A DNA stretch of 64,000 nt, taken from contig JBLGAC010000003.1 of assembly GCA_047610385.1 (NCBI GenBank), positions 124,001 through 188,000 of the forward strand, read 5' to 3'. The position numbers and the translations under genes are program-made. The notes below the pieces were generated by a model that worked only from the letters and a program-made list of their open reading frames with translations, did not search any database and was not told the origin of the DNA. Shown piece by piece: positions 1 to 8,858 of this stretch (its first letter is position 1; the number at the start of each line of letters is the position of its first letter). Source of the stretch: JBOCEF01 sp047610385 (lineage in GTDB: Bacteria > Pseudomonadota > Alphaproteobacteria > Rhodobacterales > Rhodobacteraceae).

Positions 1-210
1 AGCGGATGCAAAGGTTGATCCGGTCGCGCCGCGCGCATGCAGCGGCGGCGCGCATCCCTGCCATCGGCAGAACGCACCTGCGATCGGCAATCTGATTTCA
101 CCAATAAATTCAACAATTGGCCGGTGGGTCGGCGCAGGCATGCTTGATGAGCCGGTCGTTTCATGGGCAGTTGAATTTCAGGTGAATATTCAGTTCACAA
201 TTTTATTAAG

Positions 211-957
211 ATGTTGCCGCGACCGCATCTCTCGCCAAAGCCACGATTGCCGCCGCCGCGCTCCTCTCCTTTTTCCCCACGGCGCAGGCCGCAACGGTTG
301 TCGGCGGGTCGGACCTGCTGACCCTAGCCTAGGCCGCGCAGATGGAAACGTGGCTGACCACCGACCCGCAGCTGTCCTAATAGCGGGGCGCTCGCGTTCA
401 CCAACATCTACGACAAGGCGCCCGGCGACTCCCCGGCCAATTTCCACGCCGCGGCGGACAACAAAGGCCCGACCTTTTTCGTGATGGAGGTGATCGTCGC
501 CGGCAGCCCCACCCAGATCATCGGCGGCTACAATCCCGCGTCCTGGATGTCGACCGACGACTTCGTCACCACCCCGACCGAGGCGGATCGCATCGCCTTC
601 ATCTTCAACCTGATCTCCGGCACGGTGTTGCAGCAAGAGGCGGCCTCGGACAACGGTCAGTATAAAAGCTACAACGCCGCCTCAATTGGGCCGGTGATGG
701 GCGGGGAGAACGACATCTATGTCGACTCCGACCTCGCCATCGTATACTTTTCATCCTTCAGCTATTGCATCAACCCCGCGCTGTCCTGCGAAGCTGGCAC
801 GAATGTCCTTGGCAGCACCGGGTTTCAATCCGCCACCGTCGGCGCGCTTGAGGTGTTCACCATCTCCGCCGCCGAGGTGCCCATTCCCGCCGCCGCGCCG
901 CTGCTGCTGGGCGCGCTGGGGCTGACCGGATGGATCGCGCGCCGCCGCAAGGGCTGA
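211..957 (+). pseudogene. Decayed exported TLDc-like protein with VPxPA-type C-terminal anchor
   Basis: The reading can be pieced together across frames. A signal peptide ending AQA is followed by ATVVGGSDLLTLA, then a TLDc-like core (FTNIYDKAP, NKGPTFFVMEVI, QIIGGYNPASW), and finally a PEP-CTERM-variant tail: VPIPAAAPLLLGALG, a hydrophobic segment, then RRRKG. It is broken at least three times: the frame shifts right after the ATG at 211, there is a TAG at 330-332, and TAA TAG at 378-383 is followed by a +1 shift. Only the part from 481 on remains an open frame (158 codons). TLDc domains in bacteria are of unclear role, and VPxPA tails mark cell-envelope sorting. The identification rests on motif memory; that the gene is broken is seen directly. 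Confidence 0.7.
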
Positions 958-1034
958 TCCGCGCGGCCTTGACCCGGCCATGGTTCGGGGGGAAACAAAG
1001 CGCGTTCTCCCCCCGGGCCATGAAAGGCGCCGCG

Positions 1035-1997
1035 ATGACCGATCTTCACGCCGCAGCCCTTGCCGCGCGCCTGCCCGCTGTTCGCGGGCGCCTGACCCCG
1101 ATGCGCCCGCTGGCGGATCTGACATGGCTGCGCGTCGGTGGCCCGGCGGAAATGCTGTTCCAACCCGCCGATGCGAACGATTTGGCGGCGTTTCTGGCCG
1201 CATTGCCCGCGGACATTCCCATCACCCCGCTTGGCGTCGGGTCCAACCTGATCGTGCGCGATGGCGGGCTGCCGGGGGTGGCGATCCGGCTTTCCCCGCG
1301 CGGGTTCGGTGCGCTTGATCCGCTGGACGGGTCGCGCATGCGCATCGGCGCCGCGCAGCTTGACGCCCGCGCGGCCATTGCGGCGGCGGCGGCAGGCATC
1401 GCGGGGCTGGAATTTTTGCGCACCATCCCCGGCGCCATTGGCGGCGCGGTGCGCATGAATGCCGGGTGCTACGGCGCCTATATGGCCGATGTTCTGGTCA
1501 GCGCCACGGTCATCACGCGCGCTGGCGAGATCACCACCCTGACCGCAGCCGACCTGCAATTTGACTACCGCGCCTGCGCCCTGCCGCCCGACAGCATCGT
1601 GACTGAGGTGATCTTGCAAGGCCGCCAGGGTGATCGCGCCGCCATCACTGCACGCATGGCCGACGCCCTGCAAAAACGCGAAGACAGCCAGCCCGTCGGC
1701 GCGCGATCTGCCGGATCGACGTTCCGCAACCCCGCCGGGTTTTCATCGACGGGCCGCGCCGATGATGTGCACGATCTGAAGGCTTGGACGCTGATCGCCG
1801 ATGCCGGATGCCGGGGCCTGCGCCGCGGCGGGGCGGAAATGTCGGCCAAGCATTGCAACTTTCTGCTCAACACCGGTGGCGCAACTGCCGCAGACCTTGA
1901 AGGACTTGGCGAGGAGGTGCGCGAAAAGGTGGCGGCTTCCAGCGGAATTGAGCTAATGTGGGAAATACAGCGCATCGGCATCGATCCGGCGCGCTGA
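1035..1997 (+). CDS. murB: UDP-N-acetylenolpyruvoylglucosamine reductase
   Basis: MurB reduces the enolpyruvyl group of UDP-GlcNAc-enolpyruvate to UDP-MurNAc, using FAD and NADPH, in the cytosolic stage of peptidoglycan synthesis. The 320-residue protein has the FAD-binding motif GVGSNLIVRDGG, the core motif IPGAIGGAVRMNAGCYG, the catalytic serine region AGSTFRNP and the C-terminal glutamate in ELMWEIQRIG. The ATG at 1035 (MTDLH) is preferred over the in-frame ATGs at 930 and 1020 because a GAAAGG stretch lies about seven bases upstream and the product then has the usual length. It opens the division cluster here; murG and murC, usual upstream neighbours, are absent, and a decayed unrelated gene lies there instead. 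Confidence 0.96.
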   Translation: MTDLHAAALAARLPAVRGRLTPMRPLADLTWLRVGGPAEMLFQPADANDLAAFLAALPADIPITPLGVGSNLIVRDGGLPGVAIRLSPRGFGALDPLDGSRMRIGAAQLDARAAIAAAAAGIAGLEFLRTIPGAIGGAVRMNAGCYGAYMADVLVSATVITRAGEITTLTAADLQFDYRACALPPDSIVTEVILQGRQGDRAAITARMADALQKREDSQPVGARSAGSTFRNPAGFSSTGRADDVHDLKAWTLIADAGCRGLRRGGAEMSAKHCNFLLNTGGATAADLEGLGEEVREKVAASSGIELMWEIQRIGIDPAR

Positions 1998-2243
1998 CCA
2001 CCCCGACGCCCGGACCGGATCAACCCCGGCAAGATGGCATCGGGTCTGAGGCGGGATCGCCGCCGCTGCATCGGGAAAACCCGTGCGCGGTCAGGCGTTT
2101 GAAAGGTCTCCGGGGCAGGGGGTCTTTCATGGGCGACGCGTGCGGCGTTGTCGGGGCGAGAGGGTCTGCGCACGCATCCGCGGCGCAGCGGCATCTATCG
2201 GAGCGGTCTGCCAAAAGATCGTCCGAACGGAACTGAGGCGGGC

Positions 2244-3170
2244 ATGTCGAGCAGGGCATTCTCCCGCATTGCGGTGCTAAAAGGCGGGCGTTCGGCTGAG
2301 CGGGAGGTTTCCCTCTCCTCTGGCCACGAATGCACCGCTGCGCTGCGCAGAGCGGGTTATGACGTTATTGAAATTGATCCGGGCCGCGGTGACGCAGCCT
2401 TGGTGGACGGGCTGCGCGCTGCGCGTCCCGACGCGGTGTTCAATGCACTGCATGGCCGGTGGGGCGAGGACGGCTGCGTCCAAGGCCTGCTGGAGCTGAT
2501 GGAAATTCCCTACACCCATTCGGGGGTGCTGGCCTCAGCGCTGGCCATGGACAAGGCTCGCGCCAAAGAGGTGCTGGCCGCCCGCGGCCTGCCGGTCGCC
2601 GCCCACCGCGTGATCAGCAAGGCTGAGGCGATGGCATCCCACCCGCTGCCGCCGCCCTATGTGGTCAAACCGGTAAATGAAGGGTCCTCGGTCGGCATCT
2701 ACATTGTCGATGAACACGCCAACGGCCCCGCGCAGCTGTCTGCGGACATGCCCGAAATGGTCATGGCCGAAGCCTTCGCGCCGGGTCGGGAATTGACCGT
2801 CGCGGTGATGGGCGACCGCCCGTTGACGGTCACTGACATCGTGGCGACGGCGGGCTGGTACGACTACGCCGCGAAATACCAGCAGGGCGGGTCCATCCAT
2901 ACCGTGCCCGCGAACATTCCTGGCGATGTGTTCCAGGCGTGCCTCGACCATGCGCTGGCCGCGCATCAGGCGCTGGGGTGCCGGGGCATCAGCCGCACCG
3001 ATCTGCGCTGGGATGACACGCGCGGGGTCGATGGGCTGATCTTGCTGGAAACCAACACCCAGCCGGGCATGACGCCCACGTCGCTGGCACCCGAACAGGC
3101 CGCCCATTGCGGGATCTCGTTCGAAGATCTGGTGACCTGGATGGTGGAGGACGCCTCATGTCTTCGCTGA
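2244..3170 (+). CDS. ddlB: D-alanine--D-alanine ligase
   Basis: Ligates two D-alanines with ATP to make the dipeptide added to the muropeptide precursor. The 308-residue ATP-grasp protein begins with VLKGGRSAEREVSLSSG and carries NALHGRWGEDG, the ATP-grasp stretch PYVVKPVNEGSSVGI, and the Mg-binding C-terminal segment LETNTQPGMTPTSL. The start at 2244 (MSSRAF) follows a GAGGCGG ribosome site; an ATG-like extension upstream is not conserved in character. Its last 13 bases overlap the start of ftsQ, so the two are probably translationally coupled. The 246 bases between murB and this gene show no convincing gene. Confidence 0.96.
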   Translation: MSSRAFSRIAVLKGGRSAEREVSLSSGHECTAALRRAGYDVIEIDPGRGDAALVDGLRAARPDAVFNALHGRWGEDGCVQGLLELMEIPYTHSGVLASALAMDKARAKEVLAARGLPVAAHRVISKAEAMASHPLPPPYVVKPVNEGSSVGIYIVDEHANGPAQLSADMPEMVMAEAFAPGRELTVAVMGDRPLTVTDIVATAGWYDYAAKYQQGGSIHTVPANIPGDVFQACLDHALAAHQALGCRGISRTDLRWDDTRGVDGLILLETNTQPGMTPTSLAPEQAAHCGISFEDLVTWMVEDASCLR

Positions 3171-4894
3171 CTGGAGGGCCTGAGTCGCGCCCCGATCGGC
3201 ACCCGGCCCCATCGGCTGATCCTTTGGCAGACCCCCGCGCCGCCGCCCGCCGCCGCAGCGCGGTTGAGGCCGCGGCCGCCCTGCGTGACGCGTTCCGCGC
3301 TGGCCGCCCCCAGAACCCGCCCACCCTGCGCGCTGACGCGGCAATGCCCACCCTGCGCGCTGACGCGGCGATGTCTGGCGGTGCTTTGCGCGCTGCCATG
3401 GCCACCGCGCAGGCGCGTATGTTGGTGCCTGACGTGGAACCCTCGGCCCCGTTTCGTGTTGAGGCGCCCGTTGATCTGCCCCGCACGCTCAGCAATCGTG
3501 TGGGGCGCGGTGACGGCGCCCGCGCGCACCCGCCGGTCTGCGCGCCCGTGGCCCTGGCGTCTGAGGATGCGCCCCCAGCGCTGCCGGTCCCTGCGGCTGA
3601 AACCATGATGGACCGGCTTGACGCCGCTCTTTCCCGCGCGCCCGTGCGCGCCCCCAAGGTGCCCGCGGCCAGCGCCGCAGTGCCAATCGCCGCAGTGCCA
3701 ATCGCCGCGCCGTCCATTGCCCCTGCGCCGATCGCCCCTGCGCCGACCGCTGCGCGGCGGGAGCCGTCCTTGGGCGCGCCGTTCCTGCGCCCTGACCCAA
3801 GCGCCCCCACCGCCGCGCGCGCCGAACCTGCCGCCCCCAAAGCCGCGCCGGTTCTGCATGCGGCTGAGGCCCGCCCCGCCCCGCCCCCGCAAACCACCCG
3901 CCCGCGCCGCGGCGACCCTGAAGCGCGCCAGCCCGATATACGCCAACCTCAAATACGCCCGGGGCGCCGCGCGCTTGGGGCGGCTTTTGGCGCGGGGCTT
4001 GCGGGCCTGGGTGCACGGCTGTCGCGCACACCTGTGCGGCGGCCCGACCCGTCGCCGTCGCTCTGGCGCTATCGGCTGGACCGTCTGCGCCGCCGTGCCT
4101 CGGTGCAGTTCGCGCTGCGCCATCTGTTGGCACCGATGGCGGTGCTGGCGCTTGGCGTCTGGCTGTGGAACCAGCAGGCCGTCTGGGTGTGGGGTGAACA
4201 GCAGGTCGCTGAGCTGCGCGAAGCCATCGAGGCGCGCCCGGAATTTGCCGTCACCGGCCTTGCGATTTCAGGGGGCAGCCCACGTCTGCGCACGCTGACC
4301 CACGAAGAAATCGGCCTGCGCGCCCCGGTCTCGTCGCTGGCGCTTGACCTCGACGCCTTGCGCAAACGCATTGAGGCGCTGCCCGGCATCGCGTCAGCCC
4401 GCCTGACCATTGGCCCTGACGGCATTTTGCGCGCTGCGCTGACCGAACGCATCCCCGTCGCCCTGTGGCGCTGGGACGGGCAGCTGCATCTGGTGGACTA
4501 TGAAGGCGTGGTGATCGGCCCCGTCGCCGCGCGCGCCGACCGCCCTGCGCTGCCGCTGATCATCGGTGCGGGCGCCGACCGCGCGGTGCCCGAGGCGCTG
4601 GCCCTGCATGCCCGCGCCGCCCCGCTGCGCGGCCGGCTGCGCGCGCTGGTGCGGGTGGGGGAACGGCGCTGGACCCTCGCGCTTGACCGTGATCAGGCGA
4701 TCATGCTGCCTGCCAAGGGCGCTGAACCTGCCTTGGCGCGGGTCCTCGCCCTCGACACCGCCGAAGATCTGTTGGCCAGAGAGGTGTCGGTGATCGACAT
4801 GCGCCTGCCGCGCCGCCCGACCCTGCGCATCACCGACCGCGCGGTGGCAGAGCTGTTGCGCCTGCGCGCCATCGTGGCGGGCGAAGACGCATGA
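3158..4894 (+). CDS. ftsQ: Cell division protein FtsQ with very long N-terminal extension
   Basis: FtsQ is a bitopic inner-membrane divisome protein that links early and late division proteins through its periplasmic POTRA and beta domains. The C-terminal part fits: one membrane segment (about residues 318-336, LRHLLAPMAVLALGVW), then a POTRA domain (FAVTGLAISGG to about residue 430) and the beta domain. The ATG at 3158 overlaps ddlB and follows GGAGGA. Oddly, about 315 residues precede the membrane helix, most of them Ala/Pro-rich and probably disordered, with internal repeats (RADAAM twice, VPIAA repeats). Typical FtsQ proteins are roughly 250-320 residues, so this 578-residue form is nearly double. 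A downstream start cannot be excluded, but codon use looks coding throughout. Confidence 0.92.
   Translation: MSSLTGGPESRPDRHPAPSADPLADPRAAARRRSAVEAAAALRDAFRAGRPQNPPTLRADAAMPTLRADAAMSGGALRAAMATAQARMLVPDVEPSAPFRVEAPVDLPRTLSNRVGRGDGARAHPPVCAPVALASEDAPPALPVPAAETMMDRLDAALSRAPVRAPKVPAASAAVPIAAVPIAAPSIAPAPIAPAPTAARREPSLGAPFLRPDPSAPTAARAEPAAPKAAPVLHAAEARPAPPPQTTRPRRGDPEARQPDIRQPQIRPGRRALGAAFGAGLAGLGARLSRTPVRRPDPSPSLWRYRLDRLRRRASVQFALRHLLAPMAVLALGVWLWNQQAVWVWGEQQVAELREAIEARPEFAVTGLAISGGSPRLRTLTHEEIGLRAPVSSLALDLDALRKRIEALPGIASARLTIGPDGILRAALTERIPVALWRWDGQLHLVDYEGVVIGPVAARADRPALPLIIGAGADRAVPEALALHARAAPLRGRLRALVRVGERRWTLALDRDQAIMLPAKGAEPALARVLALDTAEDLLAREVSVIDMRLPRRPTLRITDRAVAELLRLRAIVAGEDA
3320..3373 (+). 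repeat. 27-bp tandem repeat, two copies, inside ftsQ
   Basis: Two adjacent 27-base copies (3320-3346 and 3347-3373) differ at one base and encode PTLRADAAM twice in the disordered N-terminal region of FtsQ. The length is a multiple of three, so the frame is kept. Confidence 0.9.
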
Positions 4895-4895
4895 C

Positions 4896-4931
4896 CCACC
4901 ACCCAAACCCGCCCCACCACCCAAACCCGCC
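4896..4931 (+). repeat. 18-bp tandem repeat directly after the ftsQ stop
   Basis: Two perfect 18-base copies (4896-4913 and 4914-4931, unit CCACCACCCAAACCCGCC) begin two bases after the ftsQ stop codon. They lie inside a 54-codon open frame (4891-5055) that overlaps both the ftsQ stop and the ftsA start. Whether that frame is translated is unknown. Confidence 0.85.
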
Positions 4932-5051
4932 AAGGCTGGTCTCGCCGCGCAGGCATGACGGCGCCATACGCGCATCGGTGCCCGTGCGGCGCTTTGGTGT
5001 GGGCCCGTTTTTCCCAGCCCCAACTTCAGCCCCAACCCCAGGAAATTGCCC

Positions 5052-6386
5052 ATGAAAAACGCCGCCTTTTCCGCGCAGCGGCGCATGCGTGAACAGCTCC
5101 GCTCGGCGCTGCGCCGCGGGCTGCTCGGCGTCATCGACATCGGCACTTCGAAAACCGCGTGTTTCATCCTCAAGGTTGATCCTGCGCGCCTTGCGGCCAG
5201 CGCCCGCGACGAAGGGCATCTGGGCGGCTTTGGCGCGCTGCGCATCGTTGGCGTCGGGGTCACCCAGTCGCGCGGCGTGCGGCTGGGCGAAATCGCGGAC
5301 ATGGAGGAAACTGAGCGCGCCATCCGCACCGCCCTTCAATCGGCTGAAAAAATGGCTGGCGTGCGCGTTGATCAGGTGATCGGCGTCATCGCAGGCGGGC
5401 GACCACAATCCTTCGGCGCCGTCGGGGAAACTGAGGTCATGGGCCCCGAGGTCACCGAAGGCGACGTGGCGCGCGCGCTGGCGTCCTGCCCTGAGCCGCC
5501 GTTGGAGGGCGGGCGCGCCATCCTGCACGCCCTGCCGGTGAATTTCGCGCTGGATGGTGCGAGCTTTTTGAAAGACCCGCGCGGGATGACCGGGAAACGG
5601 CTGTCTGTCGACATGCATGTGCTGTCCATTGCCGACGCGCCGCTGCGCAACCTTGCGCGGTGCGTGCGCAATTGTGATCTGGAACTTGCGGGCGTGGTTT
5701 CGGCCTCCTACGCGTCGGGGCTGTCGTCGCTGATCGAGGATGAGCAGGAACTGGGCGCTGCCTGCATCGACATGGGCGGGGGCTCGTCCTCGGTGTCGAT
5801 TTTCATGCGAAAACAGATGATCTTTGCCGATTGCGCCCGGGTTGGTGGGGTCCATGTGACCCGCGATGTGTCTGAGGCATTCTCAATCCCCTTTGCCGAT
5901 GCGGAGCGGATCAAGACCTTGCATGGCGGCGTGGTCGCCACCGGCCTTGACGACCGTGATCTGATCCAGGCACCGCGGCTCGGCTCTGATCTGGTTGAGG
6001 AGCGCAACATTTCCCGCGCTGCCCTGATCGGCGTGATCCGTCCGCGGCTTGAGGAGACATTTGAGGAGGTCCGCGGCCTGCTGGACAATGCCGGCTTTGG
6101 CGGTCTGCCGTCGCGGCGCATCGTGCTGACCGGCGGTGCCAGCCAGTTGCCGGGGCTGGAGGACGTCGCGCGCAAAGTGCTGGGCCAGCGGGTGCGCATC
6201 GGGCGCCCCCTGCGGCTGGGCGGCCTGCCGCAATCGGCGGCGGGGCCTGCGTTCTCGTCGCTGGTGGGGCTGTGTGCCTATGCGGTGCGCCCCAATGACG
6301 AACTTTGGGACTTTGACGCCTCAGCCGCCATGGACGGGGCCACGCGGCTGAAACGTGCCGTGCGGTGGTTTACGGAAAATTGGTAA
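5052..6386 (+). CDS. ftsA: Cell division protein FtsA
   Basis: FtsA is an actin-like ATPase that tethers FtsZ filaments to the inner membrane and recruits later divisome proteins. The 444-residue protein shows the actin-fold phosphate loop VIDIGTSKTACFIL near residue 30, a second phosphate loop CIDMGGGSSSVSIF, the adenosine motif IVLTGGASQLPGL, and a C-terminal amphipathic helix RLKRAVRWFTENW that would be the membrane anchor. The ATG at 5052 is preceded by AGGAA at seven bases. It follows ftsQ after 157 bases and precedes ftsZ by 320 bases, the usual order. Confidence 0.96.
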   Translation: MKNAAFSAQRRMREQLRSALRRGLLGVIDIGTSKTACFILKVDPARLAASARDEGHLGGFGALRIVGVGVTQSRGVRLGEIADMEETERAIRTALQSAEKMAGVRVDQVIGVIAGGRPQSFGAVGETEVMGPEVTEGDVARALASCPEPPLEGGRAILHALPVNFALDGASFLKDPRGMTGKRLSVDMHVLSIADAPLRNLARCVRNCDLELAGVVSASYASGLSSLIEDEQELGAACIDMGGGSSSVSIFMRKQMIFADCARVGGVHVTRDVSEAFSIPFADAERIKTLHGGVVATGLDDRDLIQAPRLGSDLVEERNISRAALIGVIRPRLEETFEEVRGLLDNAGFGGLPSRRIVLTGGASQLPGLEDVARKVLGQRVRIGRPLRLGGLPQSAAGPAFSSLVGLCAYAVRPNDELWDFDASAAMDGATRLKRAVRWFTENW

Positions 6387-6706
6387 TTTCGCCGCTAACT
6401 AGCGGGCGCGCGCACGATCTTAGCTGCTGATCAGGCGCGCGCCCCCGCGCCGATGATCAAGTGCGCGCCCTTGCACGGTATGCGCGTGATTTTGCGCTGT
6501 GAACCGGCCTTCGAAATCCATCATGATTGACGAAAGATTAACTTTGAGGGCAGTTTTTTGCCTGAAAACATAGAATTTGAAGCGGTTTTTCGCGTGACCG
6601 ATGGCCCCGAGTCAGATAGGTTTTGAAGCCAATAAGACATAAAAAGATACGCCGCCGGCAAACCGGCGCGTTCGAGCAGCAGTTCACGCAAACCACAGGC
6701 GAACCG
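6387..6706 (+). other. ftsA-ftsZ intergenic leader, likely carrying ftsZ promoter(s)
   Basis: This 320-base gap has no supported gene and is less GC-rich than its neighbours, as expected for a promoter and 5' leader. One GANTC methylation site (GAGTC, 6609-6613) lies about 95 bases before the ftsZ start. An open frame upstream in the ftsZ frame (from 6623) is probably leader sequence rather than protein, because FtsZ homologues begin close to 6707. Confidence 0.5.
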
Positions 6707-8308
6707 ATGTCATCTTTGAACCTGATTGTGCCTGAAGCCACTGAGCTTCGGCCTCGCATCACCGTCTTCGGCGTCGGTGGCGCCGGCGGCAACGCCGTCC
6801 ACAACATGATCGAGAAAGAGCTTGAGGGCGTGGAGTTCGTGGTTGCGAACACCGACGCGCAGGCGCTTCAGCAGAACGGCTGCAGAAGCCGTATCCAGCT
6901 GGGCATCGGCGTGACCCAGGGCCTCGGCGCAGGCGCCAAGCCCCAGGTGGGCGGGGCCGCGGCCGAAGAATCGATCGAGGAAATCGTGGAGCATCTGCAC
7001 GGCGTGCACATGTGCTTCATCACCGCCGGAATGGGCGGGGGCACCGGCACCGGTGCCGCCCCGGTCATCGCCCGTGCGGCGCGCGAACTTGGCGTGCTGA
7101 CCGTCGGCGTCGTCACAAAACCGTTCCAGTTTGAGGGCACCAAGCGCATGCGCCTCGCTGAAGCGGGGATCGCTGAGCTGCAGAAGGTGGTCGACACCCT
7201 CATCATCATCCCCAACCAGAACCTGTTCCGCATCGCCAACGAACGCACCACGTTTGCCGAAGCGTTCATGCTGGCCGATGATGTTCTGTATCAGGGCGTG
7301 AAGGGGGTCACCGACCTCATGGTCCGTCCGGGCCTGATCAACCTTGATTTTGCCGACGTCCGCTCTGTGATGGACGAGATGGGCAAAGCCATGATGGGCA
7401 CCGGCGAGGCCGAGGGCGAGGACCGCGCCATTCAGGCCGCGGAACGCGCCATCAACAACCCGCTGCTCGATGAAATCAGCCTTAAAGGCGCCCGCGGCGT
7501 GCTGATCAACATCACCGGCGGCTACGACCTGACGCTGTTCGAATTGGACGAAGCGGCCAACCGCATCCGTCAGGAAGTGGACCCGGAGGCGAACATCATC
7601 GTCGGCTCCACGCTGGATCCCGACATCAAGGGCGTGATGCGCGTGTCCGTCGTTGCCACGGGCATTGACGCCGAAGACGGCATGCGCGAGGCCCCGCGCC
7701 CCGTGCGCAGCGCCGACGCGATGGCCCATGCCCGTGTGGCGTCCAGCGCCGCCGCCGAAGATGCGTTGATCGAAGCGCCCGCCCAAATCACTGCGCCGAT
7801 CGCAGCGCCGATCGCCGCCGCTGCGTCTGCCGCGCAGCAGCTGCCGTATGACGACGACCTGCCGATGACCCAAGCGCCCGCGCAACCTGTCGCCAGTCCG
7901 CGCGCCAACCCCTATGAGCAGGCGGGTGCCTTCGTGCCCCCCGCACCGGCCATGACGACGGGCGAGGCCTCGCCCGAGGTGATGGCCCGTCTGCAGGCCG
8001 CCGTGCGCCGCCAGCCCGAAGGGGCGCAGGAACTGCGTGCCTCGGCCCATCCGGTGCCGCGGCCCCAGCATGCTCCGGCCCAGTCTGCCCCCCAGTCTGC
8101 CCCCCAGCCCCGCCCGGCCCCCGCCGCGGCGCAGGACGCGGGCCCAGAGCGCGGCCGTTTTGGCATCAACAGCCTGATCCACCGCATGGCGGGTGGCGGG
8201 GCCGAAGCGCAGCGCGCTGAGCCTGCCTCCCCCTTGGGGCAGGAGCGGATGGACGAGAACGATCGCCTGCGCGACGTGCCCGCTTTCCTGCGCCGCCAGG
8301 CCAACTGA
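6707..8308 (+). CDS. ftsZ: Cell division protein FtsZ
   Basis: FtsZ is the tubulin-like GTPase that polymerises into the Z-ring at midcell. The 533-residue protein begins MSSLNLIVPEATELRPRITV, followed by the nucleotide-binding GVGGAGGNA, the GTP signature GMGGGTGTG (residues 108-116) and the T7 loop region GGYDLTLFELDEA. A long Ala/Pro/Gln-rich linker (about residues 350-490) with short internal repeats leads to the conserved tail peptide DVPAFLRRQAN that binds FtsA. The start at 6707 is chosen by this family N-terminus; no strong ribosome site is seen. A terminator follows at 8389-8421. Confidence 0.98.
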   Translation: MSSLNLIVPEATELRPRITVFGVGGAGGNAVHNMIEKELEGVEFVVANTDAQALQQNGCRSRIQLGIGVTQGLGAGAKPQVGGAAAEESIEEIVEHLHGVHMCFITAGMGGGTGTGAAPVIARAARELGVLTVGVVTKPFQFEGTKRMRLAEAGIAELQKVVDTLIIIPNQNLFRIANERTTFAEAFMLADDVLYQGVKGVTDLMVRPGLINLDFADVRSVMDEMGKAMMGTGEAEGEDRAIQAAERAINNPLLDEISLKGARGVLINITGGYDLTLFELDEAANRIRQEVDPEANIIVGSTLDPDIKGVMRVSVVATGIDAEDGMREAPRPVRSADAMAHARVASSAAAEDALIEAPAQITAPIAAPIAAAASAAQQLPYDDDLPMTQAPAQPVASPRANPYEQAGAFVPPAPAMTTGEASPEVMARLQAAVRRQPEGAQELRASAHPVPRPQHAPAQSAPQSAPQPRPAPAAAQDAGPERGRFGINSLIHRMAGGGAEAQRAEPASPLGQERMDENDRLRDVPAFLRRQAN

Positions 8309-8315
8309 CCGACTG

Positions 8316-8421
8316 CCGCCGCCCCTGACCGGGGCGGCGGCCACCAGATGCCCGGCCCTTCAAGGGCGGGGCGCGTGGACTGACCTTTCCCCGCCCGGCC
8401 CTGTGCTGCGGCGGGGTTTTT
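8316..8421 (+). terminator. Terminator region after ftsZ (two hairpins, second with T-run)
   Basis: A perfect 10-bp hairpin (arms 8316-8325 and 8331-8340) follows the ftsZ stop but has no T-run. A second hairpin (CCCCGCC 8389-8395 with GGCGGGG 8410-8416) is followed directly by TTTTT, a standard intrinsic terminator. Confidence 0.75.
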
Positions 8422-8787
8422 CATGGCCGGGGACCGCGCGCGGCAGAAATATTTCAGCACTATGTTTCAAAACGTGATCGCCTACGCTGGGGCGGATTGT
8501 GCACCTTGGGCGCTGCGCTGCAACATGGGCGCGGCCCCATCTGGGCCACGAATTTGCCTTGGGTGGCGACGCCCGATTTTGCGGTGCAGCGCAGTGACGC
8601 TGCGTCTTGTGGCGCAAATCGGCCGCTTGGCCCCCATGAGCAGGCTTTGGTCGGGATTTCGCGGCGCAGGTCGGCGCCGCTGTCGCAGCACCAACCCCCG
8701 CGTCCCCGGCCCGCAGGCTGAGGCGACGCAGGCGATTCCCCCCCCCTCCATGCCGCCCGGATGTTGCAAAGCGACACAAACCTTGAA
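8422..8787. other. Non-coding gap between ftsZ terminator and lpxC promoter
   Basis: About 370 bases with no supported gene. Open frames on both strands here have poor codon use and no ribosome sites. GC-rich inverted repeats are present, but nothing was recognised. Confidence 0.4.
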
Positions 8788-8816
8788 TTGTCCTTAATGC
8801 GTCCGGGGACTATTAA
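8788..8816 (+). promoter_or_regulatory. Probable sigma-70-type promoter of lpxC
   Basis: TTGTCC (8788-8793) and TATTAA (8811-8816) are separated by 17 bases, 43 bases before the lpxC start, in a locally AT-rich stretch. A purine-rich GGAGCAGGA ribosome site precedes the ATG at 8859. Confidence 0.45.
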
Positions 8817-8858
8817 TTTTTCAACGAATGAAAAGCAATAATCGGGCGGAGCAGGACA

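Noticed and set aside
6710..8344. 544-codon open frame on the minus strand opposite ftsZ
   Set aside because: His/Arg/Gly-rich shadow of a high-GC gene; no ribosome site or domain, and FtsZ on the plus strand is certain.
8423..8797. 124-codon plus-strand frame between ftsZ and lpxC
   Set aside because: No ribosome site, Arg/Cys-rich odd composition, and it starts inside the terminator region.
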